DNA of 64,000 bases from the NCBI RefSeq assembly GCF_000612585.1, contig NZ_JFCA01000029.1:36985-100984 (forward strand), in the 5' to 3' direction. Below the pieces are notes generated by a model. The model had not been told where the DNA came from, did not search any database, and saw only the letters and a program-made list of their open reading frames with translations. Origin of the DNA: Pseudomonas sp. CHM02. Lineage in GTDB: Bacteria > Pseudomonadota > Gammaproteobacteria > Pseudomonadales > Pseudomonadaceae. The translations under genes were made by a program, and so were the position numbers. Shown here piece by piece: positions 57,229-64,000 of this stretch (position 1 is its first letter; each line of letters begins with the position of its first letter).

Positions 57229-57558
57229 TCAGTTGCGGCGACCCAGCAACAGGCCGACCACCAGGCCGAAGCCGGCAGAGATGGCCACGGTCTGCCATGG
57301 ATGGCCACCGATGTAGGTTTCGGTCGCGTCGACCACTGGCTTGCTGCGCTCGCGCACGTTGGACACCGAGTCCAGCGCTTGCTTGAGTTTGATGGCGACC
57401 TGCTCACGCAGGGTTTCACCTTCTTCACCTACCAGGGAAGCGCTGCTCTTGAGCAGTTTGTCAGACTCTTCGATCAGCGCCGTAAGTTCGCTGAAGGCTT
57501 GATCCTTGATTTGATCTTCGACAGCTTGGGCGGCTTGGGCGGCGGTTTTGCGGGCCAT
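57229..57558 (-). CDS. DUF883/ElaB-YqjD-like membrane-anchored protein
   Basis: A 109-residue protein. The soluble N-terminal part is a long charged helix (KDQAFSELTALIEESDKLLK, VAIKLKQALDSVSNV). The conserved YIGGHPWQTVAISAGFGLVVG gives one membrane helix, and the end is LLLGRRN. In E. coli the related YqjD anchors ribosomes to the membrane in stationary phase. The start at 57558 follows AAGGAG; longer frames upstream look non-coding. Confidence 0.88.
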   Translation of the reverse strand: MARKTAAQAAQAVEDQIKDQAFSELTALIEESDKLLKSSASLVGEEGETLREQVAIKLKQALDSVSNVRERSKPVVDATETYIGGHPWQTVAISAGFGLVVGLLLGRRN

Positions 57559-57721
57559 TGTGTGACTCCTTGCAGGTGAATGTGACAGTGAACAATGGAG
57601 TGCCGGGCGGTGGCAAAAGTTGCAGTTTTTTTCCCTCGGCGTGGGTTCGGGTAAATTCCGGATCAGGAAATTTCGACCTACAGTGTAAGATGGCACCTAT
57701 TTATGCAGCAGGTAATTCAAC

Positions 57722-57976
57722 ATGAGCTTCAATCTCGCCAACAAGACCCTCGCCGAACGCGCCGAGCTGGAAGATGAAAAGTCCCGTCTCTACGACCTGT
57801 GGCAAACCAACCTGGGCAAGGCCAAGGGCGAAGCGGCACGGTTGTTCGGCGAACGCGCCAAGCGCAAGGGCAAGTGGGCCGAATGGGTGCGCGCCGAACT
57901 CGACGGCATGTCGCCGCCGGAGTTTTCCAACATGGTGCGCAGTGAAGTCAACAAGCTGATGGCCGCGGCTAAATAA
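57722..57976 (+). CDS. Conserved small hypothetical protein, 84 residues
   Basis: A charged, helical, soluble protein beginning MSFNLANKTLAERAELEDEK and containing WQTNLGKAKGEAARLFGERA and GKWAEWVRAELDGMSPPEF. No motif is recognised and no signal peptide is present. Its last 8 bp overlap the end of the convergent LysR gene. Codon use matches neighbours. Confidence 0.72.
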   Translation: MSFNLANKTLAERAELEDEKSRLYDLWQTNLGKAKGEAARLFGERAKRKGKWAEWVRAELDGMSPPEFSNMVRSEVNKLMAAAK

Positions 57977-58862
57977 AACTCGCCACAATGGCCTCGCGCA
58001 CTTTCAGCACCACCGGATCGAGCTGCGCCTGGGTGCGCCAGCCCAGTTCGACCGGGTAGCGCGGTAGCGCCAGCGGGCAGCGCAGGACGCGCAGCCCGGT
58101 CATGTCGGCGATGGCCTGCGCAGCGTGCCCCGGAATGGTCGCCACCGCCTGGCTGCCCTTGAGCAAGAAGGGCAGCGCAGCAAAGTGGCTGGTGGACGCG
58201 CACACCTGGCGGCTCAATCCGTGTGCGGCCAGGCCTTCGTCAGTGATCCCGATAAACCCGCCTGAAGACACCAGCACATGTTCGCGTGCGACGAATTCGT
58301 CCAGGCTGATCTCGGGTTGGTCGGAATCCACCAGGCAGCGATAATCGCCTTCCCCCAGCACCTGCCGGCTCAACCGACTGTGCGCGAAACCGCCGGCGGT
58401 AATCGCCAGGTCCAGGGTGCGATCGAGTAATGCACCGGCGACGATCTGGCTGTGAGTCTGGCGGAAAATCACCCGCAGTCTGGGCGCTCGTTGCGCAATC
58501 TCAGCGATCAGCCGGCGGCCGTAGGCAATCTCGAAATCATCGGACAAACCCAGCACCACGGACCGGCCCTGGTACTGCTGGTTATCCGGATTGACCATCG
58601 CCAGGCTCTGCCGACAGCGGTCCAGCGCTTCGCTGATCACCGGCTTCAACTGATTGGCCCGCAACGTCGGCGCCAGTCCCCGACCGGTGCGCACGAACAG
58701 TTGATCGTCATAGACCTCGCGCAAACGCCGCAAGCCCGCACTGATCGCCGATTGCGTCACGCCCAGGCGCAACGCCGCGCGACTGGCGCTGGACTCGTCA
58801 TGCAGGGCTTCAAAGGTTTTCAGCAGGTTCAGGTCAATATTCGCGATATTCATCTGGCTCAT
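57969..58862 (-). CDS. LysR-type transcriptional regulator
   Basis: A 297-residue regulator. The winged helix occupies residues 1-65 (NIDLNLLKTFEALHDESSAS, LGVTQSAISAGLRRLREVY, DDQLFVRTGRGLAPT). The ligand-binding domain follows from about residue 95 (RSVVLGLSDDFEIAYGRRL). The start is uncertain: ATG 58862 is used, with GTG 58874 or ATG 58853 as alternatives, none having a strong ribosome site. It is divergent from the nitrilase gene, which could be its target. The inducer is unknown. Confidence 0.87.
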   Translation of the reverse strand: MSQMNIANIDLNLLKTFEALHDESSASRAALRLGVTQSAISAGLRRLREVYDDQLFVRTGRGLAPTLRANQLKPVISEALDRCRQSLAMVNPDNQQYQGRSVVLGLSDDFEIAYGRRLIAEIAQRAPRLRVIFRQTHSQIVAGALLDRTLDLAITAGGFAHSRLSRQVLGEGDYRCLVDSDQPEISLDEFVAREHVLVSSGGFIGITDEGLAAHGLSRQVCASTSHFAALPFLLKGSQAVATIPGHAAQAIADMTGLRVLRCPLALPRYPVELGWRTQAQLDPVVLKVREAIVASFI

Positions 58863-58930
58863 ATCATTCAGCACTGAGGTGGGCTTTATTCATGATCGCT
58901 GCACGCAAGAGAATGGGCAACCCAACCCTT

Positions 58931-59025
58931 GCAGGACCGAGCTTGCTCGCGAAGCGTTTGGGAGCGCCGTGGTAACCCGTCAGTAAGGCGTTATCGTTGA
59001 CGTTTTTCGCGAGCAAGCTCGCTCC
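58931..59025. repeat. REP pair in inverted orientation
   Basis: The left copy gaccgagcttgctcgcgaa and the right copy ttcgcgagcaagctcgctcc are inverted about 52 bp apart, in the promoter region between the LysR and nitrilase genes. Confidence 0.75.
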
Positions 59026-59063
59026 AGATGGGCTGCCTATCTTCTTTATTCGGAGTGATCGTG

Positions 59064-59990
59064 ATGCCTGTTTCTATTGTGGCGGCTTTGCAGATTGGCG
59101 CGTTGCCGGGTGGCAAGGCCGAGACCCTGGCGCAAATCCTCAGCTATGAGGACGACATCCAGCGCAGTGGTGCGCAACTGGTGGTCATGCCCGAAGCGCT
59201 GCTGGGGGGCTATCCCAAAGGTGAAGGTTTCGGCACGCAGTTGGGCTACCGCCTGCCTGAAGGGCGTGAAGCCTATGCGCGTTATTTCGCCAACGCGATT
59301 GAGGTGCCTGGTGCAGAGACCGAGGCGCTGGCGGGCCTGTCCGCGCGCACCGCTGCCAGTTTGGTACTTGGCGTTATCGAGCGCAGTGGCAGCACCCTGT
59401 ACTGCACCGTGTTGTACTTCGAGCCCGCCGATGGCCTGGTGGCCAAGCATCGCAAGCTGATGCCCACTGGCACCGAACGGCTGATCTGGGGCAAGGGCGA
59501 TGGCTCGACGCTGCCGGTGATCGACGCAGCGGTGGGGCGCATTGGCGGCGCAGTGTGCTGGGAAAACATGATGCCGCTGCTGCGCACGGCGATGTACGCC
59601 AAGGGCGTGGAGGTGTGGTGCGCGCCGACCGTGGACGAGCGCGAGATGTGGCAAGTGAGCATGCGCCATGTCGCCCATGAGGGGCGCTGCTTTGTGATCA
59701 GCGCGTGCCAGGTCCAGGCCTCGCCTGAAGCCCTGGGCGTCGAGGTTGCCAACTGGCCATCGGACCGTCCGTTGATTGCCGGCGGCAGCGTGATCATCGG
59801 CCCCATGGGCGACATTCTCGCCGGGCCGCTGCGCGGTGAAGCCGGGCTGCTGACGGCCCGCATCGATACCGATGAACTGGTGCGCGCGCGGTACGACTAT
59901 GACGTGGTGGGGCACTACGCCCGGCCGGACGTATTCGAGTTGGTAGTGGACGAGCGCACCAAGCCTGGCGTGCGCTACATCACCGACTGA
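59064..59990 (+). CDS. Nitrilase/carbon-nitrogen hydrolase
   Basis: A 308-residue enzyme with the full catalytic set: glutamate in VVMPEALLGGYPKG, lysine in AKHRKLMPTGTERLIWG and cysteine C165 in GGAVCWENMMPLLR. The TERLIWG and CWENMMP segments are typical of true nitrilases (branch 1), which turn nitriles into carboxylic acids. The start at 59064 has GGAG 8 nt upstream. The substrate is unknown; aliphatic or aromatic nitriles are possible. Confidence 0.92.
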   Translation: MPVSIVAALQIGALPGGKAETLAQILSYEDDIQRSGAQLVVMPEALLGGYPKGEGFGTQLGYRLPEGREAYARYFANAIEVPGAETEALAGLSARTAASLVLGVIERSGSTLYCTVLYFEPADGLVAKHRKLMPTGTERLIWGKGDGSTLPVIDAAVGRIGGAVCWENMMPLLRTAMYAKGVEVWCAPTVDEREMWQVSMRHVAHEGRCFVISACQVQASPEALGVEVANWPSDRPLIAGGSVIIGPMGDILAGPLRGEAGLLTARIDTDELVRARYDYDVVGHYARPDVFELVVDERTKPGVRYITD

Positions 59991-60207
59991 ACGGCTCCTG
60001 CAGAGGGTGTGATGCCAGCCATTCCTCACGGGTCATTTCCCAGATGTCCCGTGGGAAGGTGCCTTCGACGAAGTTGCCTGTATCCGTCCTGATCAAACGC
60101 ATGCCGGTGCGCTCGGAAATCCGTCGCGATCCCAGGTTCGGTGCAGCCTTGGGTACGCGCAGCAACGGGCGCAGGATCAGGTGTTCGGTGAACAGCGTCG
60201 GTTGCAT
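59980..60207 (-). pseudogene. GNAT acetyltransferase remnant with in-frame internal deletion
   Basis: The 75-residue frame joins the start of a RimJ/RimL-type GNAT protein (MQPTLFTEHLILRPLL) directly to its C-terminal part (PNLGSRRISERTGMRLIRTD...IWEMTREEWLA). The family is about 170-180 residues, so about 100 residues, including the main acetyl-CoA loop, are missing. The frame is kept, so a short product may still be made, but it should not be an active acetyltransferase. It ends inside the convergent nitrilase gene by 11 bp. Confidence 0.75.
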
Positions 60208-60212
60208 GGCGT

Positions 60213-60674
60213 TTACCAGGTGACGGTATTCGGCAGGTCCAGCGTGCCACGGTCCACAAAGCGCATCGTGCCGAACAGGCCTCCCGCGAGTTTGCCCCGC
60301 AGCACGTAGGGCAGGTTGTTCAAGCTCTGGGTCTGGCTCAGGCCCAGGGTCTGACGCAACACAGAAAACGCCGAAACGCTCACCGGCACCATCAGCACGG
60401 TCTCGGAAAAGCGTGGGATGGATCCGCTTTGGTCGCTGACCCCTGACGCCAGCGGCCGGCCATTGACCTCCAGGTCCAGGGCCACGCCGTTGTAGTCGAT
60501 CGCCGTTTCATTGGGGTTCTGCACCCGCAGTTTCACGGCGAAGCGTACTTCCAGGTCCTGGCTTTGCAGGGGCTCGATGCCCACCACGTTGATGTTCACC
60601 GGATCACGGTTGGGAAACAGGGCGCAGGCGCTCAGGGTCAGCAGCAACAGCGATAGAACCATGAGCTTGCGCAT
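60213..60674 (-). CDS. LEA14-like (WHy domain) lipoprotein
   Basis: A 153-residue lipoprotein: the lipobox is LSAC after a short hydrophobic segment (MRKLMVLSLLLLT). The mature part is a WHy/LEA type 2 domain (INVVGIEPLQSQDLEVRFAV, VQNPNETAIDYNGVALDLEV, FSETVLMVPVSV). Such domains may protect envelope components under stress. The start has GGAG upstream. It begins 13 bp after the permease stop and is probably in its operon. Confidence 0.88.
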   Translation of the reverse strand: MRKLMVLSLLLLTLSACALFPNRDPVNINVVGIEPLQSQDLEVRFAVKLRVQNPNETAIDYNGVALDLEVNGRPLASGVSDQSGSIPRFSETVLMVPVSVSAFSVLRQTLGLSQTQSLNNLPYVLRGKLAGGLFGTMRFVDRGTLDLPNTVTW

Positions 60675-60687
60675 GTAAAAAGTGCTC

Positions 60688-62115
60688 CTATTTCGTGACG
60701 TCCGGGTCCTGCATGACTTTGAGGGTAGAGGACTCTGGATCAAATTCATCTTCTTCCAGTTCTATGAACTCTTCCGGCAGGAAAATGTTCAGCAGGATTG
60801 CACAGAACGCGCCCACGGTGATCGGCGATTCAAAGATGTTATGCAATGCCTTGGGCAGGTCGCGCAGCACTTCCGGCACCGCAGCGACACCCAGGCCCAT
60901 GCCGAGCGAAATCGCCACGATCAGCACATTGCGTCGGTGCAGCCCGGCTTCGGCGAGGATCTTGATCCCGGCCACGGCCACGGTGCCGAACATGATCAGG
61001 GTCGCGCCGCCCAGTACCGGCTTGGGCATCAGTTGCAGCACCGCGCCGATCATCGGGAACAGGCCCAGCAGCACCAGCAGGCCGGCGATAAAGTACGCCA
61101 CGTAGCGGCTGGCCACGCCGGTCAACTGGATCACGCCGTTGTTCTGGGCGAACGTCACCATCGGCAGGCTGTTGAAAGTGGCGGCCATCGCCGAGTTGAG
61201 GCCGTCCGCCAACAGGCCGGACTTGATGCGCTTGATGTACAGCGGGCCCTTGACCGGCTGTTGGGAAATCATCGAGTTGGCCGTCAGGTCACCGGCGGCT
61301 TCCAGGGGCGAAATCAGGAAGATCACCGCCACCGGGATAAACGCCACCCAGTCGAACGAGAACCCGTATTTGAACGGTACCGGCACGCTGATCAGCGGCA
61401 CGTGAGGCAGTGCGGCCATATCCACGCGGCCCAGCAGCCAAGCCACCACGAAACCCAGGGTCAGGCCGATCACGATCGAACCCAGGCGCAGGAACGGGTT
61501 GTTGAAGCGGTTGAGCACCACGATGGTCAGCAACACCAGCGCGGCCAGGCCCATATTGCTCGCGGCGCCGAGGTCGCTGGCGCCAAAACCGCCCGCCATG
61601 TCGGTGACCGCCACCTTGATCAGCGACAGGCCCATCAAGGTAATGATGGTGCCGGTGACCACCGGAGTGATCAGCTTGCGCAGCTTGCCGATGAACTGGC
61701 TGAGCACCACTTCGATAAACGCCGCGAAAAAACAGATGCCAAAGATCGTCGAGAGGATCTCATCGGTGCCGCCGCCCCGGGCCTTGACCATGAAACCCGC
61801 GCTGAGAATCACGCTGATAAAGGAAAAGCTGGTGCCCTGCAGGCACAACAGCCCCGAGCCGATCGGGCCGAACTTGCGCGCCTGCACAAAGGTGCCGAGC
61901 CCCGACACAAACAGCGCCATGCTCACCAGGTACGGCACTTCGCTTTCCAGGCCCAGCACGCCGCCGACGATCAGCGTGGGGGTGATGATCCCGACGAAAC
62001 TCGCCAGCACGTGCTGCAAGGCGGCAAAAATCGCTGCCGTGAAGTGCGGGCGGTCTTCCAGGCCGTAGATCAGGTCGGATTTATAGCGGGGGCGAGGAGC
62101 TTGAGCGTCAGACAA
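60688..62115 (-). CDS. NCS2 nucleobase:cation symporter (uracil/xanthine permease)
   Basis: A 475-residue inner membrane transporter with about 14 predicted helices. Family signs are ALQHVLASFVGIITPTLIVG with the conserved QH, the substrate region ISPLEAAGDLTA and NSLPMVTFAQNNGVIQLTGV, which matches the NCS2 signature. Residues in this last segment favour xanthine/urate-type purines over uracil, but the substrate is not certain. It is divergent from the chemoreceptor gene. Confidence 0.92.
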   Translation of the reverse strand: MSDAQAPRPRYKSDLIYGLEDRPHFTAAIFAALQHVLASFVGIITPTLIVGGVLGLESEVPYLVSMALFVSGLGTFVQARKFGPIGSGLLCLQGTSFSFISVILSAGFMVKARGGGTDEILSTIFGICFFAAFIEVVLSQFIGKLRKLITPVVTGTIITLMGLSLIKVAVTDMAGGFGASDLGAASNMGLAALVLLTIVVLNRFNNPFLRLGSIVIGLTLGFVVAWLLGRVDMAALPHVPLISVPVPFKYGFSFDWVAFIPVAVIFLISPLEAAGDLTANSMISQQPVKGPLYIKRIKSGLLADGLNSAMAATFNSLPMVTFAQNNGVIQLTGVASRYVAYFIAGLLVLLGLFPMIGAVLQLMPKPVLGGATLIMFGTVAVAGIKILAEAGLHRRNVLIVAISLGMGLGVAAVPEVLRDLPKALHNIFESPITVGAFCAILLNIFLPEEFIELEEDEFDPESSTLKVMQDPDVTK

Positions 62116-62349
62116 AATGCGGGCTCGGGTCAGAAAATGGAGGCGCAGGATGCCAGAAACTGCCGGTCGTCAGAAGTGTAAAAAAATATTTATAAGGCCC
62201 CTGCGCAAAACCCCAGGCCCTGCCGATATCTCATATAGGCCCACATACCCATGACAACAGTGGTGACCAAGGTCTGAGCAGCGCGTTGACGCTGATGGAT
62301 CGTTTCGCGGCAGGGACGCTCGCAAACACTATTTCTGAGAGCTCCCCCT
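62116..62349. other. 234-bp intergenic region between permease and chemoreceptor
   Basis: It should contain both divergent promoters. I found no clear hairpin, repeat or small gene in it. The A/T-rich stretch around 62178-62200 is the likeliest promoter area. Confidence 0.4.
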
Positions 62350-63975
62350 ATGTCCCTCCGTCAGCTGAATATTGCCCCTCGAGCGTTCCTCGGTTTTGCG
62401 TTCATTGCGTTGTTGGTGGTTTTACTGGGGGTGTTTGCGGTCAACCGCATGACGCAGATCCGCCAGTCCTCGGTGGACATGAGCCTCACCCAACTGCCCA
62501 GCGTGACCTCATTGGGCATCATCACGGAAAACGTGCTGCGCCTGCGTATCCTGTCGTTCCGCGTATTGGTCAACCGTGAGCCTGCCAGCCTGCAGGAAGC
62601 CGAAACCCGCATGGGGGTGCTGGCCGACAAGGTGAAAACCGCCCAGGCCAGTTACGCCGCGTTGCCTGCCGGCCCGGAAGAGGCTGCGTTATACAAGGTG
62701 TTTGTGGTCACCCTGGACAACTACTTCAAGGCCCAGGCCGAGATGCTGGCCCTGTCCAAGCAAGGCAAGGTCGATGAGATGCGTGCACTGATCAACAGCC
62801 GCATCAAGGACGGCACCGACCAGATGGGCGAGCAATTGAACAAGCTCATTGCCATCAATGCGGCCGACGCCAAGCAGGCCGACGATGAAGCCGGGCTGAG
62901 TTACCAAGGCGCGATTACCGGTGTGATCGCCGTATCGGTGGCTGCCGCGTTGCTCACCGTATTGCTCGCCTGGCTGCTCACCCGCAGCATCGTCACGCCG
63001 TTGCGCAAGGCCGTGGAAGTGGCTGAAACCATCGCCGCTGGCAACCTGAGCAAGACCATCGAAGACGATGGCAAGGATGAGCCCGCACGGTTGCTCAACG
63101 CCTTGTCGACCATGCAGGCCAATCTGCGCCAGACCATCCAGCATATCGCCGGTTCGGCGACGCAGCTGGCCTCCGCCGCGGAAGAGCTGAGCGCGGTCAC
63201 CGAAGAAGCTTCCAAGGGCTTGCAGCAGCAGAACAATGAAATCGACCAGGCCGCCACGGCGGTCAACGAGATGACGGCGGCGGTGGAAGAAGTGGCACGC
63301 AATGCGGTGTCGACTTCCGAAGCGTCCGGGCAGTCCAACCAGGCTGCGCGTGAAGGCCGCGACCGTGTGATGGAAACCGTCGGCGCGATCCAGACCATGA
63401 CCCAGGATGTGCAAAACACCGCGGCGATGATCGAGGGCCTGGCCACGCAGGGGCGTGACATCGGCAAGGTGCTGGACGTGATCCGCGCGATTGCCGAACA
63501 GACCAACCTGCTGGCGCTCAACGCAGCCATCGAAGCCGCACGTGCCGGTGAAGCCGGACGTGGCTTTGCGGTGGTGGCCGACGAAGTGCGGGCGCTGGCC
63601 CATCGCACTGCGCAGTCGACCCAGGAAATCGAAAAAATGGTCGCCGGTATCCAGAACGGCACCGGTGAAGCCGTGCAGTCCATGCAACAGAGCAACCAGC
63701 GCACCCAGGACACTCTGGAAATGGCCCGCGCCGCTGGCGTTGCCCTCGAGCAGATCACCCAGTCCATCAGCCTGATCAACGAACGCAACCTGGTGATTGC
63801 CAGCGCGTCGGAAGAACAGGCCCAGGTCTCCCGCGAAGTGGACCGCAACCTGGTCAACATCCGCGACCTGGCGACCCAGTCGGCGGCGGGTGCCAACCAG
63901 ACCAGCGCGGCCAGCCATGAGCTGTCGCGCCTGGCGGTGGATTTGAATGGGATGGTGGCGCGTTTTGTGATTTGA
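62350..63975 (+). CDS. Methyl-accepting chemotaxis protein (4HB sensor)
   Basis: A 541-residue chemoreceptor. The first helix (residues 13-32) and the second (about 190-215) bracket a periplasmic four-helix-bundle sensor domain of about 155 residues. A HAMP domain follows (LTRSIVTPLRKAVEVAETIA), then the signalling domain whose hairpin tip is IAEQTNLLALNAAIEAARAGEAGRGFAVVADEVR. There is no C-terminal CheR-binding pentapeptide; it ends VARFVI. The ligand is unknown. The sequence ends 25 bp before the window edge. Confidence 0.95.
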   Translation: MSLRQLNIAPRAFLGFAFIALLVVLLGVFAVNRMTQIRQSSVDMSLTQLPSVTSLGIITENVLRLRILSFRVLVNREPASLQEAETRMGVLADKVKTAQASYAALPAGPEEAALYKVFVVTLDNYFKAQAEMLALSKQGKVDEMRALINSRIKDGTDQMGEQLNKLIAINAADAKQADDEAGLSYQGAITGVIAVSVAAALLTVLLAWLLTRSIVTPLRKAVEVAETIAAGNLSKTIEDDGKDEPARLLNALSTMQANLRQTIQHIAGSATQLASAAEELSAVTEEASKGLQQQNNEIDQAATAVNEMTAAVEEVARNAVSTSEASGQSNQAAREGRDRVMETVGAIQTMTQDVQNTAAMIEGLATQGRDIGKVLDVIRAIAEQTNLLALNAAIEAARAGEAGRGFAVVADEVRALAHRTAQSTQEIEKMVAGIQNGTGEAVQSMQQSNQRTQDTLEMARAAGVALEQITQSISLINERNLVIASASEEQAQVSREVDRNLVNIRDLATQSAAGANQTSAASHELSRLAVDLNGMVARFVI

Positions 63976-64000
63976 AGGCGTCAGGAACCTGCTTTTTGTA

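Overview
The window is a piece of a Pseudomonas chromosome, most like the P. fluorescens group. The evidence is high GC with strong third-position bias, pseudomonad gene clusters (cbtB-cbtA-cobE-cobM facing cobW-cobN-chlI-chlD; nadK to pepN; fapA-F; metH next to cti), short-palindrome REP pairs between genes, and the absence of phage or insertion-sequence genes. It is mostly core genome with a few accessory insertions.

Left part (1-17.5 kb): the start of the sulfite reductase gene cysI (running off the left edge), a tiny membrane protein, a periplasmic binding protein, a DUF2970 protein, a giant 2351-residue leucine-rich-repeat protein ending in a NEL-type E3 ubiquitin ligase domain, B12-dependent methionine synthase metH, the periplasmic fatty acid cis/trans isomerase cti, and nfuA.

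Cobalamin region (17.5-27 kb): two divergent operons, each led by its own cobalamin riboswitch. One runs left (cobalt importer cbtBA, cobE, cobM). The other runs right (cobW, cobN and two magnesium-chelatase-like subunits). Together they would import cobalt, insert it into the corrin ring and shut down when B12 is plentiful. metH in the same window is a B12 consumer.

Housekeeping block (27-38.8 kb): DUF1853; a tightly coupled run nadK, metallophosphoesterase, rhomboid protease, YeaC, DUF2797, pepN; an aldo/keto reductase facing a WYL regulator with an NTF2-like protein; zapE; and a GNAT acetyltransferase.

Envelope and carbon metabolism (38.8-47.6 kb): a small secreted protein, a TonB-dependent siderophore receptor with a Fur-like site, a phosphoethanolamine transferase, a small coiled-coil protein, and the overlapping gnd-zwf-HAD operon.

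Fap amyloid locus (47.9-55.5 kb): a sigma-54 activator with a VpsR-like degenerate receiver, then the complete fapABCDEF operon on the opposite strand. Upstream of fapA I find a good sigma-54 promoter and two matching palindromes 70 bp apart that look like activator sites. A hairpin followed by T residues sits between fapC and fapD. An orphan FecR-like gene lies beyond.

Right part (55.6-64 kb): a PepSY protein, dpkA (cyclic imino acid reductase), a DUF883 protein, a LysR regulator facing a nitrilase, a GNAT gene reduced by an internal deletion, a WHy-domain lipoprotein, an NCS2 nucleobase permease and a methyl-accepting chemotaxis protein.

No tRNA, rRNA, CRISPR array, insertion sequence or prophage was seen. 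Product calls rest on reading the translated sequence and family knowledge; no search was run.
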